DNA from: Candidatus Rokuibacteriota bacterium
Lineage (GTDB): Bacteria; Methylomirabilota; Methylomirabilia; Rokubacteriales; CSP1-6
Direction of reading: 5' to 3'
DNA length: 34,931 nucleotides
Assembly: GCA_003220345.1 (NCBI GenBank)
Contig: QHSC01000134.1
Coordinates: forward strand, 37,457-72,387
Positions 19,384 through 25,937 of this stretch are shown here, in pieces. Position numbers and translations under genes: made by a program. The notes beneath the pieces were generated by a model. That model was not told the origin of the DNA and searched no databases. It worked only from the letters and a program-made list of their open reading frames with translations. The stretch's first letter is position 1. Each line of letters starts with the position of its first letter.

Positions 19384-20937
19384 TCACGAGAGCGGCAGCG
19401 CCTGGCCCGCGCGCACCCAGAGATCTTCCCAGAGCCAGAGCCCGCCCAGCGCGAGCGCCGCTGCGGCCACCGACGCCGTCGGCGACGAGGGAATCAGGAG
19501 CAGTGCCCACGGCAGAGCGATTCCGCACCCCGCCACGCCGATCCAGAACGGCAGCCGCAGGCGACCGTGGGTCAGAACCTTCGCCGACCGCGCCGAGTCC
19601 TGGGTCGCGTGCAGGCTGAACAGCTCCGCAAGCAGGACCATGCCTTCCACGGCGAGCAACACCCAGAGAGTCAGCGCGAGCTCTCTCGCCACCCACTCGG
19701 GGCTGCCCGTGGCCCGAGCGGCCAGCAACAGGCTCGCCGCTCCCGCGAGAAGCGCCGCCACGAGGAGATGAGGCAACAGGAGCGGGCTCTGCCAGAAATC
19801 GCGCCCCTCGGCCTGACCGAAGAGGAAGGCGCTATAGCCTGCCGCGGCCGCCGCCAGTGGGACCATGGGCCAGGCAAGCGACCGTAAGAGGGCGGTATTC
19901 CCCTGCCAGCCCGCCAGGAGCCAGAGCGCGCCCAGTGCACCCTGAGCCACGAGTATCCATCCGCCCCATACGAGCCATGACCGCCAGTTGGGCATGAAGA
20001 GCAGGTAGAGGAAACGCTCGGGGCGCTTCAGGTCAAGAACGAGGAGGGCCGTCGTCAACGCGAGAAAGACGAGGCCGATAAGCGGTGTGGCCCGCGCGGT
20101 CAGGGCGCCCCCGGACGCCAGGCCGCTCGCCAGCCCGAGGGCGGCGAGCAGGAAGACACCGGCCGCGATGGACTTGGTCCACAGGTACGTCGACACCTTC
20201 CAGCCCCAGGGGCGCTCGGGATGGGCGACGTCGTAGACGGTTCGGGCCATGCGCAGGAGGTCCACGCTCTCGTGGCCGCTCGTGGCCGCCGGCGCGAAGT
20301 CCGCGACGTTCGACTGGCCCGGCGTGGGAATGCGGCTGCCCTCCGCGAAGGCGTAGCGCCCGCCCCGCTCCTGCATGGCCGGCGTCAGCGAGGCCTCGTC
20401 GGCGCCGAGGTAGAAGAGCTTGGGCTGCGTCCCCTGCTCGGGCTTGCGCACGGCCACCTGCTGCGAGGCCACGAGGCGCGCGATCAGCGAGTTGGGATCG
20501 TCCAGATCGCCCGGCACGATCGCCTGCACGGGGCACACGATGACGCAGGCGGGCTCGAGGTCGACCTCGATCCGGTGCGCGCAGTAGTGGCACTTGGCCG
20601 CCGTTTGCGTCTCGGGATCGATGTAGAGCGCGTCGTAGGGGCAGGCCTGCATGCACGACTTGCAGCCGATGCAACGGTCGCCGTCGAAATCCACGATGCC
20701 GTCGGGCCGCCGGTACAGCGCCACCGTGGGGCAGATGGTCACGCACGGCGCGTTGTCGCAGTGATTGCAGCGCATGACGGAGAAGTAGCGCCGCGTATCC
20801 GGGAACGTCCCCTTCTCGATGTACTTGACCCAGGTGCGGTTGACTCCGAGCGGCACCTGGTTCTCTTCCTTGCAGGCGACCGTACAGGCGTGGCAGCCAA
20901 TGCACTTCCGCTGGTCGATCACGAAACCGTAACGCAT
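19384..20937 (-). CDS. Fused iron-sulfur/NrfD membrane subunit (SoeB-SoeC-like)
   Basis: One 517-residue polypeptide joins two usual subunits. Residues 1-180 are a DmsB/SoeB-type ferredoxin with cysteine groups CIGCHACTVAC, CNHCDNAPCVTICP, CIGCKSCMQACP and CHYCAHRIEVDLEPACVIVC, fitting four 4Fe-4S clusters. A linker follows (about 180-245). The rest is a polytopic NrfD/SoeC-like domain with about eight hydrophobic spans, beginning WTKSIAAGVFLLAALGLASG. It would take electrons from the cytoplasmic molybdoenzyme to quinone. No frameshift or internal stop is seen. The start ATGCGTTACGG matches a decayed second copy 126 bp upstream. Confidence 0.9.
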   Translation of the reverse strand: MRYGFVIDQRKCIGCHACTVACKEENQVPLGVNRTWVKYIEKGTFPDTRRYFSVMRCNHCDNAPCVTICPTVALYRRPDGIVDFDGDRCIGCKSCMQACPYDALYIDPETQTAAKCHYCAHRIEVDLEPACVIVCPVQAIVPGDLDDPNSLIARLVASQQVAVRKPEQGTQPKLFYLGADEASLTPAMQERGGRYAFAEGSRIPTPGQSNVADFAPAATSGHESVDLLRMARTVYDVAHPERPWGWKVSTYLWTKSIAAGVFLLAALGLASGLASGGALTARATPLIGLVFLALTTALLVLDLKRPERFLYLLFMPNWRSWLVWGGWILVAQGALGALWLLAGWQGNTALLRSLAWPMVPLAAAAAGYSAFLFGQAEGRDFWQSPLLLPHLLVAALLAGAASLLLAARATGSPEWVARELALTLWVLLAVEGMVLLAELFSLHATQDSARSAKVLTHGRLRLPFWIGVAGCGIALPWALLLIPSSPTASVAAAALALGGLWLWEDLWVRAGQALPLS

Positions 20938-20943
20938 CTTATC

Positions 20944-21007
20944 TCAGCACTCGCCTCGCCGGGCTCGTCGCCTGCGGCTCCTCGGCCCCGTCTCAGCTCG
21001 AAATGCC
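20944..21007 (-). repeat. Interspersed intergenic repeat, copy 3
   Basis: The minus strand reads GCATTTCGAGCTGAGACGGG, then GCCGAGGAGCCGCAGGCGAC, then GAGCCCGGCGAGGCGAG and TGCTGA, ending six bases before the start of the fused iron-sulfur/NrfD gene. It is close to the copy at 15958-16016. Here it is joined directly to the broken end of a short duplicate of that gene's first codons. Confidence 0.85.
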
Positions 21008-21009
21008 AC

Positions 21010-21063
21010 ACACGCGTGGCAGCCAATGCACTTCCGCTGGTCGATCACGAAACCGTAGCGCAT
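21010..21063 (-). pseudogene. Truncated 18-codon copy of the soeB-like gene start
   Basis: The 54 bases encode MRYGFVIDQRKCIGCHAC, identical in protein to the first 18 residues of the intact gene at 20937. There are two synonymous base differences (GCGTTAC/GCGCTAC and GCC/GCG codons). After the TGT codon similarity stops and the interspersed repeat begins; the frame runs into it for 21 more residues and ends at its TGA. It looks like the remnant of a duplicated or replaced gene copy. Confidence 0.8.
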
Positions 21064-21076
21064 GCGGGGCAGATGA

Positions 21077-21099
21077 TAGCCCGGTTCGGCGCCGGGCTA
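21077..21099 (-). terminator. Hairpin at the tauE stop codon
   Basis: TAGCCCGG pairs perfectly with CCGGGCTA around a seven-base loop, and the first TAG is the stop codon of the TauE/SafE gene. No T-run follows in the direction of transcription, so it may stop transcription weakly, protect mRNA ends or be incidental. It separates the exporter gene from the decayed gene start and the molybdoenzyme genes. Confidence 0.4.
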
Positions 21100-21960
21100 C
21101 AGGGCTTTGATGATGAGGCGGAGCCCGACGAAGGCCAGGGCCAGGACCAGCGCCCGGATGATCCAGGCCCCATGCATGCGCTGGGCGAGTCTGGCTCCGA
21201 CCTGCGCCCCGACCGCGACGCCCACCGCCAGAGGCACGATGCGCGGGGCCGAACCGGTGAGCGTGCCGGTGAGCAGGTGGACCGTGGAGCCGACGAAGCT
21301 CATCACGGTGAGCGTGAATTGAGAGGTCGCCGCCGCGACGTGCACGGGGAAGCTGAGCAGGTTGACCATGACGGGCACGTGGATGAACCCGCCCCCGATG
21401 CCCAGGAGGCTCGACAGGAAACCGATGACGACACTCACCCCCGCGCCCAGGAGCGCGTTATAGCTCCACGCGTGCACGCTCCCGTCCGGGGCAACCATGC
21501 GACGGTTGAGGCGAAAACGCCCGCGGTAGTCGCGCGCGGGGCCGGAAGGCCGCACCATGAGAAAGATCGAGATCCCGATGAGGATGGCGCCGACGAGAAA
21601 ATCGAAAGGTCGGCGAGGAATGAGGGCGGTTGTCAGCGCGCCGACAATGGCGCCGGGAATCGTCGCCGCGGACAGGAGCAATCCGGAGGCATAGTCCACA
21701 CGCTTCAGTCGCGCGTACGCGATCGTGCCCGAGAGGGCATTGACGAAGACGACGGCGAGGGAGACGCTCGCGATCGACTCGGGGCTGTCGCGGGGGTAGA
21801 GCAGCAGAAGCAGCGGAAGAAGGATGAAGCCCCCACCGGCGCCGATGATCGTGCCGTAGGCACCGATCACCAGCCCGAGCGGGGCCAGCCAGAGCCATTC
21901 GGGCACGAGTGGAGAGATCCTCCCGCCCGATTCTGCCACGGATCCCCGGGCGCGCGGCAA
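21097..21960 (-). CDS. TauE/SafE-family membrane transporter (probable sulfite exporter)
   Basis: The product is a polytopic inner-membrane protein of up to 287 residues with two repeated halves. Each half has a glycine-rich signature: GAYGTIIGAGGGFILLPLL near residue 33 and GFLSSLLGIGGGFIHVPVM near residue 180. The family exports small sulfur-containing or organic anions such as sulfite and sulfoacetate; placement in a sulfur oxidation operon suggests sulfite or a related anion. The first start is TTG at 21960; GTG at 21939 or at 21906 (VPEWLW, with GGGAGG upstream) may be the true one. It follows the cytochrome c gene by 22 bp. Confidence 0.88.
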   Translation of the reverse strand: MPRARGSVAESGGRISPLVPEWLWLAPLGLVIGAYGTIIGAGGGFILLPLLLLLYPRDSPESIASVSLAVVFVNALSGTIAYARLKRVDYASGLLLSAATIPGAIVGALTTALIPRRPFDFLVGAILIGISIFLMVRPSGPARDYRGRFRLNRRMVAPDGSVHAWSYNALLGAGVSVVIGFLSSLLGIGGGFIHVPVMVNLLSFPVHVAAATSQFTLTVMSFVGSTVHLLTGTLTGSAPRIVPLAVGVAVGAQVGARLAQRMHGAWIIRALVLALAFVGLRLIIKAL

Positions 21961-21982
21961 CCTCTCTGGCTAGCGGCCTGTT

Positions 21983-22654
21983 CTAGCGGAGCGACGAGTA
22001 GTAAGCCGCCAGATCGGGGAACTGGCTGTCCGGCGTAATCCGCATGATCGCCTTCTTGGCCGAGAGCAGCGCTTCGCTCGGCTCGCGTGTGTCTATCTTG
22101 AAAAGCAGCATCTGCTGAGCCAGGTAGCCGGCCGGCTGACCGGCCAGCGGAGGGACCAGGCGCGCGACGTCGGCGCGGCCGTCCGGCCCGTGGCAGGCCA
22201 TGCACGGGGTGGACGCCACGCGGCCGCGTGCAATCGACTCGGGCGCGACGCGCAAGGGCGTGGGCTCGCGCTTCTGGGCGGCGAAGAAGCCCGCGATCGA
22301 CTCGAGGCCGAGGAACTGCACCTGCTTGGCATAGGGCTCCATCTCGGGTGACGGGCGCTTGCCCGTCGCGTAGCTCTCGATCTGTCGCTTGAAGTAGGCG
22401 GCGTCGAGGCCGGCGATGATGGGCTGCATGTCCGACTTGCTGTTGCCGTTGACCCCGTGACAGGCCCCGCACGTGATGACCTTGGCGAAGGCGGGGTCGT
22501 CGAGCGGTCCCGCGGCCTCCGCCGCGCCGAGGGCGGCGACGAGCGCGAGCGTCGCTATCGCGAGCGAGATCATGATTTTCGAGATGAGGGGCGGCCGAGC
22601 TGCCGCAGGCACGAGCGCCCCGAGACGAGTGCTTGAACAGGTCCGAGTCGTCAT
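21983..22654 (-). CDS. Dihaem c-type cytochrome, FccA-like
   Basis: This exported cytochrome of 223 residues has two CxxCH haem sites, CGACH and CMACH. Its size and halves resemble the dihaem cytochrome c4/FccA group. The hydrophobic segment MISLAIATLALVAALGAAEA serves as the signal sequence. ATG at 22654 is preferred because GGGGGAG lies eight bases before it; ATG at 22573 would give a shorter, more typical signal peptide. It is immediately downstream of the sulfide dehydrogenase flavoprotein, whose stop overlaps its ribosome binding site. It is probably the electron acceptor subunit of flavocytochrome c sulfide dehydrogenase. Confidence 0.88.
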   Translation of the reverse strand: MTTRTCSSTRLGALVPAAARPPLISKIMISLAIATLALVAALGAAEAAGPLDDPAFAKVITCGACHGVNGNSKSDMQPIIAGLDAAYFKRQIESYATGKRPSPEMEPYAKQVQFLGLESIAGFFAAQKREPTPLRVAPESIARGRVASTPCMACHGPDGRADVARLVPPLAGQPAGYLAQQMLLFKIDTREPSEALLSAKKAIMRITPDSQFPDLAAYYSSLR

Positions 22655-22668
22655 GGCCGCCACTCCCC

Positions 22669-23934
22669 CTACGACAGCATGTCGGCCCAGATGCTCTGCC
22701 GCCAGCCCTCGGCCCGCTGGGCGACGGACGCGCTCTGCGCCGGCGTGAGCTTCTGCTCGATCTGGACCACCTTGCCGTTCTCGATCTTGTAGGCGTTGAC
22801 CACCGCGATGGCCTCGCGATCGCTGACCCAGCTATAGCAGGTGTTGCCCGGCGGCATGATGGGCACGGTCTGGCCGTTGAGCAGGCTGACGATGCTGAGG
22901 GCCGCCGCCTTGCCCATGTTGTTCGCCACGTTGCCGGACTTCGGGACGGGCAGGCCGATGGTGGCGTCGCCCACCACGTGAATGCCCTTCTGCTTCGCCG
23001 ACTCGTAGGTGACGTGGTCGACCTCGCACCAGCGCTTGTCCGCGCCCACGAGATCGGCCTGCACCGCGATCGCCCCCGCGCGCTGGGGCGGAATCAGATT
23101 GAGCACGTCGTACTTGACCTTGTCGAAGTCGGTGCGCACCTCGCGGGTCGAGGTGTCGATGCCGGTGACCTTGTTCGACGCGCGATAGTCGATGTTGGGA
23201 TAAGCCTGCCAGGCCGCGCGGAAGAGCGCGGTCTTGGACACGATGTTCTGGTTGGCGTCCAGCACGATCACCTTGCTCTTGGGCTTGTTGGTCTTCAGAT
23301 ACCAGGCGACCTGGCAGATGCGCTCGTAGGGTCCCGGCGGGCATCGGTAGGCGACGGGCGGGACCGTCAAGACGAAGTTTCCGCCGTCGGGCATGGCCTG
23401 GATCTGCCGGGCCAGCTCGACCGTCTGCGGCCCCGCCTTCCAGGCGTGCAGCACGGTGTCCTTGACGGCGGGCAGTCCTTCGATCTGCTCCCACTGGAAA
23501 TCGATGCCGGGCGAGACGACGAGCCGGTCGTAGGCGAGATAGCCTTCGCCCACGCGCACGCGCTTGGCGTCCGGCTCGATGGCCGTGACCGACTCGTGGA
23601 TGAACTTGACGCCGCGGCGCCGGAGCCCGTCGTAGGGCTGGGTCAGGCTCTCGATCGTGCGGAGCCCGCTCAGGACGAGGTTGCTGAACGGACAGGAGAC
23701 GAACTCCTTGTTCGGCTCGATCAAGTACACCTCGATCGAGGGATCGGCCATGCGGACATAGCGGGCGGCCGTCGCGCCGCCCCAGCCGCCGCCTATCACG
23801 ACCACGCGGCGACCGCTCTTGGGCGCGAAGTCGCCCTTCATGCTGGCGGCACAGCCAGCGAGGCCGCCGGCCAGCCCGAGGCCGAGGCCAAGCGAAGAGG
23901 ACCGGAGGAACTGCCTGCGCGTCACGCCTTTCAT
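22669..23934 (-). CDS. fccB: Sulfide dehydrogenase (flavocytochrome c) flavoprotein chain
   Basis: This periplasmic FAD protein oxidises sulfide and passes electrons to cytochrome c. The 421 residues begin with a twin-arginine signal (VTRRQFLRSSSLGLG). The FAD motif RVVVIGGGWGGATAA follows near residue 45. A cysteine at about residue 81 in FVSCPFSN matches the covalent FAD attachment site. Two redox-active cysteines lie in YRCPPGPYER and GNTCYSWV. The ATG at 23934 has GGAGG eight bases upstream; an upstream in-frame start at 24000 would precede the twin-arginine motif by 22 extra residues. It is the first gene of the sulfur operon. SoxF is the equivalent name in Sox clusters. Confidence 0.95.
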   Translation of the reverse strand: MKGVTRRQFLRSSSLGLGLGLAGGLAGCAASMKGDFAPKSGRRVVVIGGGWGGATAARYVRMADPSIEVYLIEPNKEFVSCPFSNLVLSGLRTIESLTQPYDGLRRRGVKFIHESVTAIEPDAKRVRVGEGYLAYDRLVVSPGIDFQWEQIEGLPAVKDTVLHAWKAGPQTVELARQIQAMPDGGNFVLTVPPVAYRCPPGPYERICQVAWYLKTNKPKSKVIVLDANQNIVSKTALFRAAWQAYPNIDYRASNKVTGIDTSTREVRTDFDKVKYDVLNLIPPQRAGAIAVQADLVGADKRWCEVDHVTYESAKQKGIHVVGDATIGLPVPKSGNVANNMGKAAALSIVSLLNGQTVPIMPPGNTCYSWVSDREAIAVVNAYKIENGKVVQIEQKLTPAQSASVAQRAEGWRQSIWADMLS

Positions 23935-23981
23935 AGGCCTTGCCTCCGTGGATTCACGACTTCTTGACCGGAATCGCGAGG

Positions 23982-24010
23982 AACATACAAGGCCCCGCAC
24001 AGCCTGTCAA
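23982..24010 (-). promoter_or_regulatory. Strong sigma70-like promoter for the sulfur oxidation operon
   Basis: On the minus strand a perfect TTGACA (24010-24005) is followed after exactly 17 bases by TATGTT (23987-23982). The predicted start site is about 40 bases before the fccB ATG, leaving room for its GGAGG. The -35 box overlaps the stop codon of the HAD gene, so a new transcription unit begins at the end of the previous one. Confidence 0.65.
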
Positions 24011-24690
24011 ACTCTTTCGGGCTTGTCTCCGAGCAAGGGCAGGAGCGGGGCGAGACCGGGAAAGATGAAGTCCGGCGGGGGAACCGTGGGACGCAGGGCG
24101 AGGCCGCGGCGATTGATCCAGGCGATCGTCAATCCGAGCGGCTTGCCGCCCACGAGGTCGGTCAGCTGCGACTGTCCCGAGTGGAGGATCTCCTCGATGC
24201 CGACGCCGGCGCGGTCGATGAGATACCGGAAGAGGCGGCCGTCCGGCTTGTAGCCGCGCGCGCGCTCGGCCGTGCACACGAGATCGAAGTCGCGGCCCAG
24301 CTTGGTGGCGGCGAGGAGGTCGTCGTCGATGTTGGAGACGAGGGCGAGCCGGGTCCGCCGCCCGAGGATCTCGAGTGTGGGCAGGACATCCGGATAGAGC
24401 TCGAAGCGCGGATAGACGTCGAAGTACCTCTGGATCAGGCCGCCGTCGCCGCCCGGGACGCCGAAGCGCTCGAACGTCTCTTCCAGGGAGAGCCGGCAGA
24501 TCTCCTTGTACGGGCGGTAGGGCTCCCAGTAGTGCGCGATGTTGCGCTCCTCCCAGTGAGTCCAGAAGGCATCCGCGGCCACGTGAGCGGCGCCGGCATC
24601 CTCGAGGATCGATCGGAACGCGGCGTCCTGGCCGGAGGGCGTGTCGACGAGGGTGCCGAAGACGTCGAAGGACAGAAGCCGAGGGCGCAC
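24007..24690 (-). CDS. HAD-superfamily hydrolase (haloacid dehalogenase-like)
   Basis: The 227-residue product starts with GTG and shows HAD motif I, SFDVFGTLVD, with the nucleophilic aspartate. Motif II is in LALVSNIDDD, and a lysine in ARGYKPDGRLF fits motif III. The cap insertion between motifs I and II is about 90 residues, the subfamily I layout. The expected acidic motif IV, usually GD-x(3-4)-D, reads GQSQLTDLVG, so the first Asp of that motif is replaced. Substrate is unknown: a phosphatase for a small metabolite is most likely. It starts five bases after the threonine synthase stop. Confidence 0.82.
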   Translation of the reverse strand: MRPRLLSFDVFGTLVDTPSGQDAAFRSILEDAGAAHVAADAFWTHWEERNIAHYWEPYRPYKEICRLSLEETFERFGVPGGDGGLIQRYFDVYPRFELYPDVLPTLEILGRRTRLALVSNIDDDLLAATKLGRDFDLVCTAERARGYKPDGRLFRYLIDRAGVGIEEILHSGQSQLTDLVGGKPLGLTIAWINRRGLALRPTVPPPDFIFPGLAPLLPLLGDKPERV

Positions 24691-24695
24691 AAGCC

Positions 24696-25937
24696 CTAGC
24701 GGGCGATGGCCTGGCGAACCGTGGCCAGGACGCGGTCGGGATCACCCTCGAGGTGAATGGGAGGGGGAAGCGGGGGCGGCGGATTCTTGATCCCCGCCCC
24801 TGTGAGCACGAGCACGACGCGCGTCCCGGAGTCGACCTCGCCCGCTTCCTTCATGAGACAGAGCGCGGCCAGCGTCGCCGCCGCTTCAGGCCCCGTCCAT
24901 ATCCCTTCGACCCGGCCCAGGAGCTTCTGCGCCTCGAGGATGGCGGCTTCGCTGACCGGCTGCGGGTGGCCGCCGGTCTCCCGGAGGATCTTGAGCATCT
25001 GCCGTCCCGCGAATGGGCCGGGGACCCGCAGGCCGGGGGCGTCGGTGACGGGATTCTCCCACGGCGTGGTGGTCTCGGCCTTGTCTTCCCAGGCCTTGAC
25101 GAGCGGGGCGCATCCCTCGGCCTGGACGGCGATGAAGCGCGGCTGGCTCGCCTTGATCCATCCCATGGCGGCCAGCTCCTCGTAGGCCTTGTGGATCCCC
25201 ACGAGGCCGGTGCCGCCGCCCGTCGGGTACATGAGCACATCGGGCGTCTGCCAGTCGAGCTGCTCGGCGAGCTCGAGTCCCATGGTCTTCTTGCCCTCGA
25301 GGCGATAGGGCTCCTTGAGGGTGGCGAGGTCGAACCATCCGAGGGTGGGCGCGATCCCCGCGATGACCCGGCCCGCCGTCGCGATGGTGCCCTCGACGGT
25401 GAAGACGTGCGCGCCCGCGATGATGGCCTCCGCCACCGCGGCCTGCGGCGTGTCGCGCGGAACGACGACCACGACGGGAATGCCCCCGCGCGCGCCGTAG
25501 ACGGCGGCTGCGCCTCCCGCGTTGCCCGCCGAGGGAATCATGAGCCCCTTGACGCCCAGCGTGCGCGCCTTGGTCAGAGCCAAGCCGAGGCCGCGCGCCT
25601 TGAAGGAGCCCGTGGGGTTCTGGCCCTCGTCCTTGGCAAAGAGATGCCGCATCCCCAGGTGTCGGCCCAGCCGCGGCAGGGGCAAGAACGGCGTGCCCCC
25701 CTCGCCCAGGGTGATGGGCTCCTCACCCGCGTCGAGCGGGGTCAGCTCGCGGAATCGGTACATCCCGGGGGGACGGCGGAGGAGATCGTCCTTGCTGACA
25801 GAGGCGGCGACCCTGGGCAGGTCGTAGCGGACGGCCAGCATCTGGCCGCAGGCCGCGCACACGGTGAGGAGGCGGCCGGCCTCGTGGCGGCGGCCGCAGA
25901 CGGTGCACTCGATGTGGGAGACGAAGCTGCGGTTAAT
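24696..25937 (-). CDS. thrC: Threonine synthase (PLP-dependent), start codon unusual
   Basis: This enzyme converts O-phosphohomoserine to threonine. The PLP lysine is in NPTGSFKARGLG, the phosphate-binding loop in YPTGGGTGLVG, and SAGNAGGAAA is the substrate loop. An N-terminal zinc ribbon, IECTVCGR plus CAACGQ, is typical of this subfamily. To keep the whole ribbon, translation must begin upstream of the first GTG (25862), but no ATG, GTG or TTG exists there. An ATT at 25937, overlapping the TAA of the upstream gene and preceded by GAAGG, is the best start and gives 413 residues. Starting at 25862 would give 388 residues with half the ribbon lost. Confidence 0.88.
   Translation of the reverse strand: MNRSFVSHIECTVCGRRHEAGRLLTVCAACGQMLAVRYDLPRVAASVSKDDLLRRPPGMYRFRELTPLDAGEEPITLGEGGTPFLPLPRLGRHLGMRHLFAKDEGQNPTGSFKARGLGLALTKARTLGVKGLMIPSAGNAGGAAAVYGARGGIPVVVVVPRDTPQAAVAEAIIAGAHVFTVEGTIATAGRVIAGIAPTLGWFDLATLKEPYRLEGKKTMGLELAEQLDWQTPDVLMYPTGGGTGLVGIHKAYEELAAMGWIKASQPRFIAVQAEGCAPLVKAWEDKAETTTPWENPVTDAPGLRVPGPFAGRQMLKILRETGGHPQPVSEAAILEAQKLLGRVEGIWTGPEAAATLAALCLMKEAGEVDSGTRVVLVLTGAGIKNPPPPLPPPIHLEGDPDRVLATVRQAIAR

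Noticed and set aside
16221..19619. Very long plus-strand open frame opposite the molybdoenzyme gene
   Set aside because: It is the antisense shadow of a well-conserved gene in G+C-rich DNA; its translation is Arg/Ala/Gly/Pro-rich and has no recognisable domain.
20221..22038. Plus-strand frame with a repeated NALPLVDHETV segment
   Set aside because: The repeat is the antisense reading of the duplicated soeB-like gene start, not a repeat protein.
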